In this document: positions 32,591 to 40,338 of the stretch, one piece after another | How positions within the stretch are numbered: the first letter of the stretch is position 1 | How the letters are laid out: every line of letters begins with the position of its first letter | Translations under genes and position numbers: made by a program | The notes under the pieces: model-generated | What the model saw: the letters and a program-made list of their open reading frames with translations, nothing else | Told to the model about the DNA's origin: nothing | Databases searched by the model: none | Assembly (NCBI RefSeq): GCF_002794255.1 | Contig: NZ_PGGW01000038.1 | Span: forward strand, 186,001-250,000 | Source of the DNA: Streptomyces carminius | Lineage (GTDB): Bacteria; Actinomycetota; Actinomycetes; Streptomycetales; Streptomycetaceae | Direction of reading: 5' to 3' | Length of the DNA: 64,000 bases

Positions 32591-33667
32591 ATGCGAAGTG
32601 TGGGGATCGAGGAAGAACTGCTCCTGGTGGACGCGGACAGCGGTGAGCCGCGGGCCGTCTCGGGGGCGGTGCTGGCCTCCGCGGGGGAGGACGAGGAACT
32701 GGAGAAGGAACTGCAGCGGGAGCAGGTGGAGACCGGCACCCGTCCCCGTACCCAGATGGTGGACCTCGCGGTCGAGGTGCGCCGGTGGCGCGGGGCGGCG
32801 TCCCAGCGGGCCCGGGCGGCCGGTGCCGAGGTCGCGGCGCTGGCCACCTCGCCGGTGGAGGCCCATCCCTCGCTCAGCCCCGACGAGCGCTACCGGCGGA
32901 TGGCACGGGAGTACGGCCTGACCGTGCAGGAGCAGCTCACCTGCGGCTGCCATGTCCATGTGGGCGTGGAGTCCGACGAGGAGGGGGTGGCGGTCCTGGA
33001 CCGGATCCGGCCGTGGCTGTACCCGCTGCTGGCGATGAGTGCCAACTCGCCGTTCTGGCAGGGCACCGACAGCGGCTACGCCAGCTACCGCGGCCGGGTG
33101 TGGGGCAGGTGGCCGTCGGCGGGACCGGTGGAGGCCTTCGGCTCGGCCGAGCGCTACCACGAGCAGGTGGGCTCGATGATCGGGACCGGGGCGCTGCTGG
33201 ACGAGGGGATGATCTACTTCGACGCGCGGCTGTCGCGCAACTACCCCACGGTCGAGGTACGGGTCGCCGACGTGTGCCTGGACGTCCACGACACGGTGGT
33301 GATCGCCGCGCTCGTGCGCGGCCTGGTGGAGACCGCGGCACGCGCCTGGCGGGCGGGTGAGCCGCCGTCGCCGGTCGGTGTCGGCCTGCTGCGGCTGGCC
33401 GCGTGGCGGGCGAGCCGCTCCGGGCTGATCGGCGATCTGGTGCACCCGGTGACCTTCAAGCCCGCGCCCGCCGAGACCGTCGTGGGAGCCCTGGTGGACC
33501 ATGTCGCCCCGGCCCTGTCGGACAGCGGGGACCTGACCCTGGTCAGGGAGGGAGTGGAGGAGCTGTTCCGCCGGGGCAACGGCGCCGACGTCCAGCGTGC
33601 CGTCATGGAGGAGACGGGCGACCTGGGGGCCGTGGTGCAGGAGGCGGTCCGCAGGACCCTGGCCTGA
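32591..33667 (+). CDS. Carboxylate-amine ligase (YbdK-type glutamate-cysteine ligase 2 family)
   Basis: A 358-residue member of the GCS2 family. Conserved features: MRSVGIEEELLLVDADSGEP at the N-terminus (metal/ATP-binding acidic residues), QVETGTRPRTQMVDLAVEVR, the CGCHVHVGVES motif, and LSRNYPTVEVRVADVCLDVHDT. YbdK enzymes make gamma-glutamyl peptide bonds weakly; in mycothiol-using actinomycetes the physiological product is unknown, and it is not needed for glutathione. ATG at 32591 follows GAGGAGG. The 194-base gap to the divergent topoisomerase gene should hold both promoters. Full length for the family. Confidence 0.9.
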   Translation: MRSVGIEEELLLVDADSGEPRAVSGAVLASAGEDEELEKELQREQVETGTRPRTQMVDLAVEVRRWRGAASQRARAAGAEVAALATSPVEAHPSLSPDERYRRMAREYGLTVQEQLTCGCHVHVGVESDEEGVAVLDRIRPWLYPLLAMSANSPFWQGTDSGYASYRGRVWGRWPSAGPVEAFGSAERYHEQVGSMIGTGALLDEGMIYFDARLSRNYPTVEVRVADVCLDVHDTVVIAALVRGLVETAARAWRAGEPPSPVGVGLLRLAAWRASRSGLIGDLVHPVTFKPAPAETVVGALVDHVAPALSDSGDLTLVREGVEELFRRGNGADVQRAVMEETGDLGAVVQEAVRRTLA

Positions 33668-33707
33668 GTGGCCGGGGCGCTCAGTGTCGAGGACGCGGCC
33701 GGGGCGC

Positions 33708-34121
33708 TCAGCGTTCCGCCGCATCCTTGCCCAGCGCCAGCGCCAGCACCCGCTGCTTGAGCCGGCCGATGCACTCGTCGCAGGCGTGGAAGACGGCCGT
33801 CCCGTCCTGGTGCTCCACCTCCGCCAGCAGCGTCACCGGTACGCCCTCGCGCCCGCACCACAGCCAGCAGGCGGCGGTGCGGTGGGCGGGAGGAGTCCGG
33901 ACCTGCTCCTCCAGGCGGCGTATGCAGTCCTCGCAGGCGTACAGCGGGGCGTGGGTGCCCCAGGAGATCACCGGTCCCAGCCAGGTCACCGCCGTGCCGG
34001 TGCGCCCGCACCACAGCCAGCAGTCACCGGTGACCCATGCGCACCAGCCGGCCCCGCCGGCCCCCTCCGGCCGCGGGACGCCGTCCCCTTCCGCGTCTTC
34101 CGCGTCCGCGTCGGTGAGCAC
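33708..34121 (-). CDS. Cys/Trp-rich protein with two tandem repeats
   Basis: A 137-residue protein of unknown function. After a 25-residue acidic leader it contains two copies of a roughly 42-residue unit: CWLWCGRTGTAVTWLGPVI... LYACEDCIRRLEEQV and CWLWCGREGVPVTLLAEVE... FHACDECIGRLKQRV. Each has a CWLWCG pair and a C-terminal CxxC, giving four Cys per unit in the arrangement of a small zinc-binding module. No signal peptide, so it should be cytoplasmic. It is convergent with the YbdK-type gene (41-base gap). Similar short zinc-finger-like proteins occur in Streptomyces without known role; the exact duplication is the notable point. Confidence 0.78.
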   Translation of the reverse strand: MLTDADAEDAEGDGVPRPEGAGGAGWCAWVTGDCWLWCGRTGTAVTWLGPVISWGTHAPLYACEDCIRRLEEQVRTPPAHRTAACWLWCGREGVPVTLLAEVEHQDGTAVFHACDECIGRLKQRVLALALGKDAAER

Positions 34122-34394
34122 GGGAGCGGCCCTCCTCTCCTGGCCCCGGGGGCGGCGCCCCCCGGTACGGCCCCGCCGGACCGGTCGGGCCCGCGCTGTC
34201 CGGCGCGCTGTCCGGCGCGCCCTGTCATGCGTACCCCGGATCGGTCGGCGGGGACAGCGGAACTCCGGTCAGCTTCCCGGGCTGTCGACGCTCTTTACAA
34301 CAGACCCCGGGAAACGGGAACCGGCCCGGCTCACCTGCGCGTCCACTGGTCGCGGTCGTCAGGGGGACGGCCTTGGACAGGGGGGTACACCACT

Positions 34395-35027
34395 GTGTTT
34401 CGGACATCCAGCGGAGTTCTGCGCCAGACGGCCGTCGTCGCGGTCCTGGCGGTGGCGGCGCTGACCGGTTGCCAGCCGGAGGACGTGCCGGCCGCGCCGG
34501 GCTCCTCCGGGCCCGCCGTGCCGGACGCCTCGCGGTCCGCCACGCCGGGCACCCCGGCGCCGGACGGCGAGCGGGCTCTGGTGGACGCCGAGGAGGCGGG
34601 CGGACTGCGCAGGCACATGGGAGACGGAGCGGTCACGGACGTGCCGGTCGACCCGGGGGAGATGCGGGACGGCATGCGGCTGGTCGTCAGCCACTTCGCC
34701 GACCCGGACGGCGGCGACCCGATCCTCTTCGAGGGGGTCGACAACGTTCCGGAGGACCCCAACAAGCGTCGTGAGCACCTCTTCCGCGGCATGCTGGAGC
34801 ACATCCAGTGGGACCCCGAGCTGGGGCAGCCCACGGCCGAGCCGGTGGCCGACCCGGGGCCGCTGGGCGGTTCGGTGGAGTGCCTGCTGGCCTCCCTGGC
34901 CGAGAGCGGCAACGTGATCTGCGGCTGGGCGGACGAGAGCACCGCCGCGGTCGCGCTGTTCCCGGACAGCGACCTGGCGGAGGCCGGGAAGCTGTTCGTG
35001 GCCATGCGCGGCGACCTGGAACGCTGA
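34395..35027 (+). CDS. Putative lipoprotein
   Basis: A 210-residue protein. GTG start at 34395 (VFRTSSGVLRQ), signal peptide TAVVAVLAVAA and lipobox LTGC predict acylation and anchoring outside the membrane. A Pro/Ser/Thr-rich linker (about 30-60) leads to an alpha/beta domain with VVSHFADPDGGDPILFEGVDNVPEDPNKRREHLFRGMLEHI and a conserved-looking Cys pair (VECLLASLAES, VICGWADEST). The final AGKLFVAMRGDLER resembles the end of small secreted Streptomyces proteins. No named family recognised. The gene stands alone with its own terminator downstream; the G-rich AGGGGGG upstream serves as ribosome binding site at slightly long spacing. Confidence 0.8.
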   Translation: MFRTSSGVLRQTAVVAVLAVAALTGCQPEDVPAAPGSSGPAVPDASRSATPGTPAPDGERALVDAEEAGGLRRHMGDGAVTDVPVDPGEMRDGMRLVVSHFADPDGGDPILFEGVDNVPEDPNKRREHLFRGMLEHIQWDPELGQPTAEPVADPGPLGGSVECLLASLAESGNVICGWADESTAAVALFPDSDLAEAGKLFVAMRGDLER

Positions 35028-35036
35028 CCCCGCACA

Positions 35037-35076
35037 CCGGGCCCGCGGCACCCCGTCCGGGGTGCCGCGGGCCCGG
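35037..35076. terminator. Terminator of the lipoprotein gene
   Basis: Perfect 18-bp arms (CCGGGCCCGCGGCACCCC at 35037-35054 and complement at 35059-35076) with a GTCC loop, ten bases after the stop. Confidence 0.88.
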
Positions 35077-35195
35077 CGCGTACCCCGGCGTCTCGTCCCG
35101 TCCACGGGACCGCACGGTCCCGCTTCCGGTGTGCGTCGCCTCACACGCCCCACCCCGCGCACCGGTCACTCACCCCGTTCCGCAAAAGACCCAAA

Positions 35196-35208
35196 GACCC
35201 TATGGGTC
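35196..35208. promoter_or_regulatory. Operator-like palindrome upstream of catalase
   Basis: GACCCTATGGGTC is a perfect inverted repeat (five-base arms, TAT centre) about 97 bases before the catalase start codon, in a locally AT-richer stretch. It may bind a peroxide or Fur-family regulator, but no regulator gene is adjacent. Confidence 0.5.
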
Positions 35209-35304
35209 ATCCGATGGTACGAATGGGGCGGATCGGGGTAGAGGCAGTCGGGTGCGGCGGACTCGGAACCACATCCGCACCCGATGTTCGAAGGAGACCA
35301 GGAC

Positions 35305-36960
35305 GTGACCGAGACAGCGAAGCGGGGAGCCACCACGGGCGACGACCGGCCGGTACTCACCAACCGGCAGGGGCACCCGATCCACGACAACCAGAACCAG
35401 CGCACGGTCGGGGCCCGGGGCCCGGCCACGCTGGAGAACTACCACTTCCTGGAGAAGATCAGCCACTTCGACCGGGAGCGCATCCCCGAGCGCGTGGTGC
35501 ACGCGCGCGGTGTGACGGCCTTCGGCTTCTTCGAGGCGTACGGCTCCTGGGGCGACGAGCCCATCAGCCGCTACACCCGAGCCAAGCTGTTCCAGGAGCA
35601 GGGGAAGCGCACCGACGTGGCCGTCCGCTTCTCCACCGTCATCGGCGGCCGGGACTCCTCGGAGGCCGCCCGCGACCCCCGGGGCTTCGCGGTGAAGTTC
35701 TACACCGAGGAGGGCAACTGGGACCTGGTCGGCAACAACCTGGGCGTCTTCTTCATCCGGGACGCGATCAAGTTCCCCGACGTCATCCACGCCCTCAAGC
35801 CCGATCCGGTGACGTTCGAGCAGCGGCCCGAGCGGATCTTCGACTTCATGTCGCAGACCCCGGAGTCGATGCACATGCTGGTGAACCTCTTCAGCCCGCG
35901 CGGCATCCCCGCCGACTACCGGCACATGCAGGGCTTCGGGGTCAACACCTACAAGTGGGAGAACGCCGACGGCCGCACCATGCTGGTCAAGTACCACTGG
36001 ATGCCCAGGCAGGGCGTGCGCTCCATGACCGAGGAGGACGCCGCCAACGTCCAGGCCGACAGCCTCGGCCACGCCACCAAGGACCTGTACGAGGCCGTGG
36101 GCCGGGGCGAGTACCCGGAGTGGGAGCTCCTGGTGCAGATGATGGACGACCACGAGCACCCGGAGCTGGACTTCGATCCGCTGGACGACACCAAGACCTG
36201 GCCGGAGCAGGAGTTCCCGCCCAAGCCGGTGGGCCGGATGGTGCTCGACCGGATGCCGGACGACTTCTTCACCGAGAACGAGCAGATCGCCTTCGGTACC
36301 GGCGTGCTGGTCGACGGCCTGGACTTTTCCGACGACAAGATGCTGGTCGGCCGCACCTTCTCCTACAGCGACACCCAGCGCTACCGGGTCGGCCCCAACT
36401 ACCTCCAGCTGCCGGTGAACCAGGCCAAGGCCCCGGTACACACCAACCAGAACGGCGGCCCGATGGCGTACGCGACCGACCCCCGGGGCGAGAACCGGCA
36501 CGTCAACTACGAGCCGTCCACCCTCGGCGGACTGCGCGAGGCCGAGGGGCCGGGCTACGGCGAGCAGGGACCGGAACTCCGCGGCCGGCTGACCCGCAGC
36601 CGCATCCCCCGGACCAACGACTACCTGCAGGCCGGGCAGCGCTACATGCTGATGGAGGACTGGGAGCGCGACGACCTGGTCAGGAACTTCGTCGACCAGT
36701 TCGGGCAGTGCCCCGGGCACATCCAGGAGCGGATGGTGTGGCACTGCCTGCTCGCCGAGAACGAGCTGGGGCTGCGGGTCGGCGACGGCCTCGGCATCTC
36801 CCCGCAGGACGTGGCGCACCTGGAGCCCCTGCCGGACCAGCGGCTCACCGACGAGGACCGGGAGCGGCTGGCGAACCTGGGCAAGAACCCGCCGCGTGAC
36901 GTGGCCGGCCTGACGATGACGCACTGCGTCCCCGACGAGCGGCACGTGGTGACCCGCTGA
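35305..36960 (+). CDS. Monofunctional heme catalase
   Basis: A 551-residue catalase that breaks down hydrogen peroxide in the cytoplasm. Active-site residues: His66 in [17 protein letters not shown], the Asn in [13 protein letters not shown] (about 144-145), and the heme-ligating Tyr354 in [23 protein letters not shown]. The block [51 protein letters not shown] is canonical. Start GTG at 35305 has AAGGAGA eight bases upstream; an in-frame ATG seven codons earlier would leave the ribosome binding site inside the gene. The C-terminus extends about 60 residues past the helical domain but lacks the flavodoxin-like domain of large catalases. No katG or catR neighbour. Confidence 0.95.
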   Translation: MTETAKRGATTGDDRPVLTNRQGHPIHDNQNQRTVGARGPATLENYHFLEKISHFDRERIPERVVHARGVTAFGFFEAYGSWGDEPISRYTRAKLFQEQGKRTDVAVRFSTVIGGRDSSEAARDPRGFAVKFYTEEGNWDLVGNNLGVFFIRDAIKFPDVIHALKPDPVTFEQRPERIFDFMSQTPESMHMLVNLFSPRGIPADYRHMQGFGVNTYKWENADGRTMLVKYHWMPRQGVRSMTEEDAANVQADSLGHATKDLYEAVGRGEYPEWELLVQMMDDHEHPELDFDPLDDTKTWPEQEFPPKPVGRMVLDRMPDDFFTENEQIAFGTGVLVDGLDFSDDKMLVGRTFSYSDTQRYRVGPNYLQLPVNQAKAPVHTNQNGGPMAYATDPRGENRHVNYEPSTLGGLREAEGPGYGEQGPELRGRLTRSRIPRTNDYLQAGQRYMLMEDWERDDLVRNFVDQFGQCPGHIQERMVWHCLLAENELGLRVGDGLGISPQDVAHLEPLPDQRLTDEDRERLANLGKNPPRDVAGLTMTHCVPDERHVVTR

Positions 36961-36993
36961 GCCGGCGGCCCCGGCCGCCGGCCCCGCCGGACC

Positions 36994-37033
36994 CGGCCCG
37001 CCACACGGGCGTACCCGCCCGTGTGGCGGGCCG
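36994..37033. terminator. Terminator of the catalase gene
   Basis: Perfect 17-bp arms (36994-37010 and 37017-37033; CGGCCCGCCACACGGGC and complement) with a six-base loop, 33 bases after the catalase stop. Confidence 0.88.
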
Positions 37034-37114
37034 TTCACGGGGAATCCGGCCAGGGGACCGGGGAGGCGGCCCCCCGGACCGTGACAGGAACACCCGGCAG
37101 GAGAGGTCCGGTCG

Positions 37115-37387
37115 ATGAAGAGAAAAAAGCAGAAGATGCTGTACAGGCCGGTGGGCCTCGGGCTCGGCATGCTGAGCGGTGCCATCGCGACCACGGCCTT
37201 CAAGCAGGCGTGGAAGTTCGTCAGCGACGAGGACGACGCCCCCGACCCCGGTGACGAGGACCGGAAGCTGAGCGAGATCCTGCTGGCCGCCGCGATCCAG
37301 GGAGTGATCTTCTCGGTGGTCAGGGCGGCGGTGGACCGCGGCGGTGCCGTGGTGGTCCGCAGGATGACGGGAAGCTGGCCGGGCTGA
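37115..37387 (+). CDS. DUF4235 membrane protein
   Basis: A 90-residue protein of the DUF4235 family, common in actinomycetes. Pattern: LYRPVGLGLGMLSGAIATTAFKQAWKFVSDEDDAPDPGDEDRKLSEILLAAAIQGVIFSVVRAAVDRGGAVVVRRMTGSWPG, with two hydrophobic segments (about 13-30 and 55-73) joined by an acidic loop, so a small two-helix membrane protein. Function unknown. ATG at 37115 is preceded by GGAGAGG. It sits alone between the catalase terminator and a 22-bp-stem bidirectional terminator. Confidence 0.9.
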   Translation: MKRKKQKMLYRPVGLGLGMLSGAIATTAFKQAWKFVSDEDDAPDPGDEDRKLSEILLAAAIQGVIFSVVRAAVDRGGAVVVRRMTGSWPG

Positions 37388-37407
37388 GCGTCCCGGACCG
37401 GCACCAC

Positions 37408-37455
37408 GGGCCGGCGGGCCGGTGGCGGGAGCCCCCGCCACCGGCCCGCCGGCCC
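37408..37455. terminator. Bidirectional terminator
   Basis: Perfect 22-bp arms (37408-37429 and 37434-37455) with a four-base AGCC loop, filling the space between the convergent DUF4235 and membrane-protein genes. Confidence 0.9.
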
Positions 37456-38127
37456 TCATTTCTCCCGCCGGCCGGTGCCGGCCAGGGGGGCCTCCGGCAC
37501 CAGGAGGCAGACGACCAGCTTGAGGAAGAACAGGGGAGTGAACCAGAGCAGCTCCCGCGGTACCGGGAACCACACCAGGTTCACCAGGACGGCCACCAGG
37601 TAGCAGGCCATCGCCACCGGCCTGACCAGGGGGAGGGGCGCGGACTCCACGACCACGGCGGCCGCCGCCAGCAGTGCGGTGTTCACCAGTAGCCACTGCC
37701 AGTTCCGTCCCGCGCCGCCGGGCAGCAGCAGGAACGCCACGGCGGCCAGATGCACCAGATGGACGGAGAGCAGGATCCGCCGCCGGCGCGGCGCGCCCGC
37801 CGACCGGAGGTGGTACCAGCGCTTGGTGGTGTTGCCGGCGAGGGTCAGCACCCCGCCGACCATGTCGAGCGCGACCACGGCCGCCACCGCCGCCTGGAGG
37901 AGGGACCAGCGGCCGTACGCGCCGGTGCGCACCGCGAGGACGGCCAGCAGCGCGCAGCACAGCGCCCCGCCGAGCAGTTCCACGAGACGCTCGCCGCGGC
38001 TCATGCCCGGGCCCATGAGGCGGTCCACGTGTCCCGCCCAACCCGCCCGTACGGGCGGAACGGCCCAGTCGATCCGCGCGTCGGCGCACTCCGGGGGACC
38101 GTCGGCGGCCCCGTCGCCGTCAGCCAT
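37456..38127 (-). CDS. Polytopic membrane protein, unknown function
   Basis: A 223-residue membrane protein. After a hydrophilic 45-residue N-terminus come about six hydrophobic segments (LLGGALCCALLAVLAV, LLQAAVAAVVALDMVGGVLTLA, LSVHLVHLAAVAFLLLPG, WLLVNTALLAAAAVVV, ACYLVAVLVNLVWF, FTPLFFLKLVVCLLVP). The NTTKRWYHLRSAG loop and HLVHLAAVAF His residues are conserved-looking in this protein type in actinomycetes; no named family assigned. Its ATG at 38127 overlaps the end of the upstream TetR gene by eight bases, so both form one operon and the TetR protein may regulate it. A strong terminator follows. Confidence 0.83.
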   Translation of the reverse strand: MADGDGAADGPPECADARIDWAVPPVRAGWAGHVDRLMGPGMSRGERLVELLGGALCCALLAVLAVRTGAYGRWSLLQAAVAAVVALDMVGGVLTLAGNTTKRWYHLRSAGAPRRRRILLSVHLVHLAAVAFLLLPGGAGRNWQWLLVNTALLAAAAVVVESAPLPLVRPVAMACYLVAVLVNLVWFPVPRELLWFTPLFFLKLVVCLLVPEAPLAGTGRREK

Positions 38128-38755
38128 CCCGTTCGCTCCCTCCGGCCGTACGTCCGGCCGTACGCGGCCCCCACAGGCCGGCGAGCAGACTCCAGACCTG
38201 TTCGGTGTCGTCGGCGTCATCCGCGCGGAAGCCGCCGACCGGGTCCGTGACCCGCCGCAGGGCCCACCGGTCGGCGGTGTGCATGACCGCCATGGTGGCG
38301 GACAGCATCAGCCGCCGGTCGACGTCGTCGCGGACGACCCCGAGGGCCCGCCCGTTGTCGAGCACGGTGGCGAACCAGCCCGTCCACTCCTGTCCGGCGG
38401 CCCGGGTGACGGCCGCGTCGGCCAGGGCCAGGTCGTCGGGGTGGGCGGCGAGATGGCGCACCAGCCTGCGCGAGCCCGCGCGCAGGCCGGCCCAGAACTC
38501 CTCGGCCGTCCCGGCGTCCCGCCACGGGCCCAGGGCGGTGGTCAGCCGGTCCCGCACCCCGTCGAGCACCGCCGCGAGCAGGTCCTGTCTGCCGTCGAAG
38601 TACTGGTAGGCAGCGCTCTTGGAGAGTCCGGCGGCGGCGGTGATCGCGTTGTACGAGGCGTTGTCGGGACCGTCCCGGGCGAAGTGGGACCGGGCCGTCT
38701 CCAGGATCTCCCGGCGGCGCTCCGGGGGCAGTCGGTGGAAGCGGGGAAGTGGCAT
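38120..38755 (-). CDS. TetR-family regulator
   Basis: A 211-residue TetR regulator. Helix-turn-helix near residues 10-55 (PPERRREILETARSHFARDGPDNASYNAITAAAGLSKSAAYQYFDGRQDLLAAVLDGV). The C-terminal domain contains WAGLRAGSRRLVRHLAAHPDDLALADAAVTRAAGQEWTGWFATVLDNGRALGVVRDDVDRRLMLSATMAVMHTADRWAL. The downstream membrane-protein gene overlaps it, so the two are cotranscribed, and it is divergent from the PatB-type aminotransferase gene. The 154-base region between carries two strong palindromes that are good candidates for its operator. Ligand unknown. Confidence 0.9.
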   Translation of the reverse strand: MPLPRFHRLPPERRREILETARSHFARDGPDNASYNAITAAAGLSKSAAYQYFDGRQDLLAAVLDGVRDRLTTALGPWRDAGTAEEFWAGLRAGSRRLVRHLAAHPDDLALADAAVTRAAGQEWTGWFATVLDNGRALGVVRDDVDRRLMLSATMAVMHTADRWALRRVTDPVGGFRADDADDTEQVWSLLAGLWGPRTAGRTAGGSERDG

Positions 38756-38788
38756 GGACCGATGGTACGCACTGCCGGTCGGAAGGGT

Positions 38789-38869
38789 GGTCCGGACCGG
38801 TGGTCCGCACCGGTGCCACCGGCCCGGTGGCAGATACCGGGTTCCGCTTCCCGCCGCGGCGGGAAGCGG
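38789..38869. promoter_or_regulatory. Palindromes between TetR and aminotransferase genes
   Basis: GGTCCGGACC (38789-38798) is a perfect 10-base palindrome within a run of related GGTGGTCCG/ACCGGTG repeats. A second element, 38844-38869, is a perfect 26-base palindrome without a spacer (half-site CCGCTTCCCGCCG). Both lie in the divergent gap, so they are more likely operators than terminators. Confidence 0.65.
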
Positions 38870-38909
38870 TCTCCCAAGGTGATTTCACGGCCGATCCCGG
38901 AGGTGTCCC

Positions 38910-40100
38910 TTGGCGCTCCCGCACTCCCCGTACCCCCCGCGGTCCGGCGCGGCGCCGGGCCCCGACCCGCTGCGCCGGCTGACCATGGCGGAGCTCAGGC
39001 GGCGCACCAGCGCGAAGTGGCGTGCCCACCCCGAGGACGTGCTGCCGCTGTGGGTCGCGGAGATGGACGTTCCCCTCGCCGAGCCCGTCGCCCGGGCGCT
39101 CACCGAGACCGTCGCCCTCGGTGACACCGGTTATCCGGCGGGCACGGGATACGCCGAGGCGCTGGCCTCCTTCGCGGAGGAGCGCTGGGACTGGCGGATC
39201 GGGACGGAGCGCACCGCGCTCGTGCCCGATGTGATGGTGGGGATCGTGGAGGTGCTCAAGCTGGTCACCGGCCCCGGGGACGCGGTGGTCGTCAACCCGC
39301 CGGTGTACCCGCCCTTCTACGCGTTCGTCGAGCACCTGGGCCGCCGGATCGTCGAGGCCCCGCTCGGCGCGGACCACCGGCTGGACCTCCGGACGCTCCG
39401 CGGCGCCTTCGGGTCGGCCACCGCGGGCGGGCGGCGCGCCGCCTACCTGCTGTGCAGCCCCCACAACCCGACGGGCACCGTCCACACCCGGGCCGAACTG
39501 GAGCGGGTGGCCGCCCTGGCGGGGGAGTACCGGATCCGGGTCGTCTCCGACGAGATCCACGCCCCCCTGGTGCTGCCCGGGGCGGAACACACCCCCTATC
39601 CGAGTGTGCGCGGCGCCTCGGACTCCTTCGCCGTGCTGTCGGCCTCCAAGGCGTGGAACCTCGCGGGGCTGAAAGCCGCTCTCGTGGTGGCGGGCCCCGG
39701 CGCCGCGGAGGACCTGGCCCGGATGCCCGAGGAGGTCTGGCACGGGGCGAGCCATCTGGGCGTCATCGCCCACAGCGCGGCACTGCGCCACGGCGGCGAC
39801 TGGCTCGACGCGCTGCTGGCCGGGCTGGACGGCAACCGGCGGCTGCTGGCCGGTCTGCTGGCGGAGCACCTGCCCGCGGTGCGGTACCGCCCGGCCCAGG
39901 GCACGTATCTCGCCTGGCTGGACTGCCGGGCCCTCGGGCTGGGCGACGATCCGGCGGCGGTGTTCCTGGAGCGCGGCCGGGTGGCCCTCAACTCCGGACC
40001 CGACTTCGGTACGGGGGGTGCCGGGCATGTCCGGCTGAACACGGCCACCTCGCCGGAGGTGCTCACCGAGGCCGTACGGCGGATGGCCGCCGCGCTCTGA
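38910..40100 (+). CDS. PLP aminotransferase, MalY/PatB type (cystathionine beta-lyase-like)
   Basis: A 396-residue fold-type I PLP enzyme. MalY/PatB signatures: [31 protein letters not shown] near the start, [81 protein letters not shown] and the PLP lysine in [21 protein letters not shown]. Such enzymes cleave C-S bonds of cystathionine and similar substrates, or transaminate. TTG at 38910 has GGAGG six bases upstream and gives [10 protein letters not shown]; this fits the ribosome binding site better than later ATGs. Divergent from the TetR gene with which it shares palindromic sequences. Confidence 0.92.
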   Translation: MALPHSPYPPRSGAAPGPDPLRRLTMAELRRRTSAKWRAHPEDVLPLWVAEMDVPLAEPVARALTETVALGDTGYPAGTGYAEALASFAEERWDWRIGTERTALVPDVMVGIVEVLKLVTGPGDAVVVNPPVYPPFYAFVEHLGRRIVEAPLGADHRLDLRTLRGAFGSATAGGRRAAYLLCSPHNPTGTVHTRAELERVAALAGEYRIRVVSDEIHAPLVLPGAEHTPYPSVRGASDSFAVLSASKAWNLAGLKAALVVAGPGAAEDLARMPEEVWHGASHLGVIAHSAALRHGGDWLDALLAGLDGNRRLLAGLLAEHLPAVRYRPAQGTYLAWLDCRALGLGDDPAAVFLERGRVALNSGPDFGTGGAGHVRLNTATSPEVLTEAVRRMAAAL

Positions 40101-40240
40101 GGGGCCCGGTGCCGAGGGGACAAGACGGTATCCGGCCGTACCGGCGTACCGGCGAAAACTTTCGGAGCTCCCGACCGCGAGCTCTTCATTCAGCGGGCTG
40201 AACTCCTTTCACATACAAGCAACTTACCGGATACAGACTC

Positions 40241-40291
40241 TTGACCCGAGCATGCCCCGGTGATTCTCTTTCCGGAACCATTCCGGAAAGA
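40241..40291 (+). promoter_or_regulatory. Promoter-proximal operator of the GH115 gene
   Basis: TTGACC (40241-40246) could be a -35 box. Starting 20 bases further, 40267-40291 is a perfect inverted repeat with 11-base arms (TCTTTCCGGAA and complement) around CCA, placed where a -10/+1 region would be. The surrounding sequence is unusually AT-rich for this chromosome. Most likely a repressor site controlling the alpha-glucuronidase in response to xylan breakdown products (inference). Confidence 0.65.
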
Positions 40292-40338
40292 TCAGTGCGC
40301 CATTCCCTCTCCCGTCCATCACTCGCGGAGACTGAGCA

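Noticed and set aside
35200..37407. 735-codon minus-strand frame over the catalase gene
   Set aside because: Mirror of the catalase coding sequence; no independent support.
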